From contig CAYXAA010000063.1 of NCBI GenBank assembly GCA_964462985.1, positions 1-13,852 on the forward strand: a stretch of DNA of 13,852 nucleotides, written 5' to 3'. Below are positions 13,679 to 13,852 of the stretch, piece by piece; the first letter of the stretch is position 1, and every line of letters starts with the position of its first letter. A program made the position numbers and the translations under genes. Source of the DNA: CAYXAA01 sp964462985 (GTDB taxonomy: Bacteria > Pseudomonadota > Alphaproteobacteria > Rhizobiales > Stappiaceae). The notes below the pieces were generated by a model. The model had not been told where the DNA came from. It did no database searches and saw only the letters and a program-made list of their open reading frames with translations.

Positions 13679-13852
13679 ATGACGACAATGGAAGCGCAGC
13701 AGATCGCGGACGGCGCTGCAGCGCCGGATCCCGACGTACGTGGCGGCGTGGTTCCCTATCTTTGCGTCGAAGGCGCGACCAAGGCGGCCGCGTTTTACGA
13801 GAAGGCGTTCGGCGGCCGGATCGTGGTTCAGCAGCCCGAAGACGAGCAGGGG
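13679..13852 (+). CDS. VOC/PhnB-like (glyoxalase-fold) protein, 5' part only
   Basis: The frame begins at ATG 13679, 7 nt after AGGAG (13667-13671), and is open to the window edge, giving 58 residues. After a variable leader, GVVPYLCVEGATKAAAFYEKAFGG is the classic first beta-alpha unit of PhnB/VOC-superfamily proteins, which use paired modules of this kind to bind metal or small ligands. PhnB-like proteins are frequent companions of DGPF proteins and ECF sigma factors, and the upstream promoter-like element suggests membership in the same regulon. Enzyme activity cannot be inferred from this fragment. Confidence 0.88.
   Translation, partial: MTTMEAQQIADGAAAPDPDVRGGVVPYLCVEGATKAAAFYEKAFGGRIVVQQPEDEQG

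Overview
The window is high-GC (roughly 60-65%) with tightly packed genes and overlapping ABC-transporter operons. Together with the protein families present, this points to an alphaproteobacterium, most likely of the Hyphomicrobiales (Rhizobiales). That placement is an inference from style and families, since no rRNA or other phylogenetic marker is present. I found 14 protein genes (two cut by the window edges), no RNA genes, no CRISPR array and no insertion sequence. No gene-free stretch exceeds 300 bp.

Left part (1-4666): the tail of an MsbA-type ABC exporter on the plus strand converges on a minus-strand trio. In transcription order the trio is a PfkB-family sugar/nucleoside kinase and two exported proteins of 396 and 681 residues. 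The two exported proteins are diverged paralogues sharing an N-terminal segment and a C-terminal module of about 180 residues. A perfect 11-bp inverted repeat sits just upstream of the ribosome binding site of the larger one.

Middle part (4827-10717): a membrane EAL-type c-di-GMP phosphodiesterase with a CSS-like periplasmic domain is followed by a two-gene ABC-2 type transporter (ATPase plus permease). That transporter resembles the type normally found with PQQ-dependent alcohol dehydrogenases (PedC-like; possibly related to LutE/LutF). Converging on it is a complete NitT/TauT-like importer on the minus strand (binding protein, permease, ATPase with a non-canonical signature motif). No quinoprotein dehydrogenase or PQQ biosynthesis gene lies in the window, so this is either a detached transport module or the edge of a larger cluster.

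Right part (10898-13852): a membrane-anchored protein with two probable NTF2-like domains is divergent from an ECF42-type sigma factor unit. That unit comprises a DGPF/YCII protein, the ECF sigma factor with its long TPR-like C-terminal extension (4-bp overlap), and the start of a VOC/PhnB-like protein. Almost identical bipartite elements (TGTCGG-N17-CGTC) lie upstream of both the DGPF gene and the VOC gene. They make a sequence-based case for an autoregulated local ECF regulon, and this is the most testable observation in the window.
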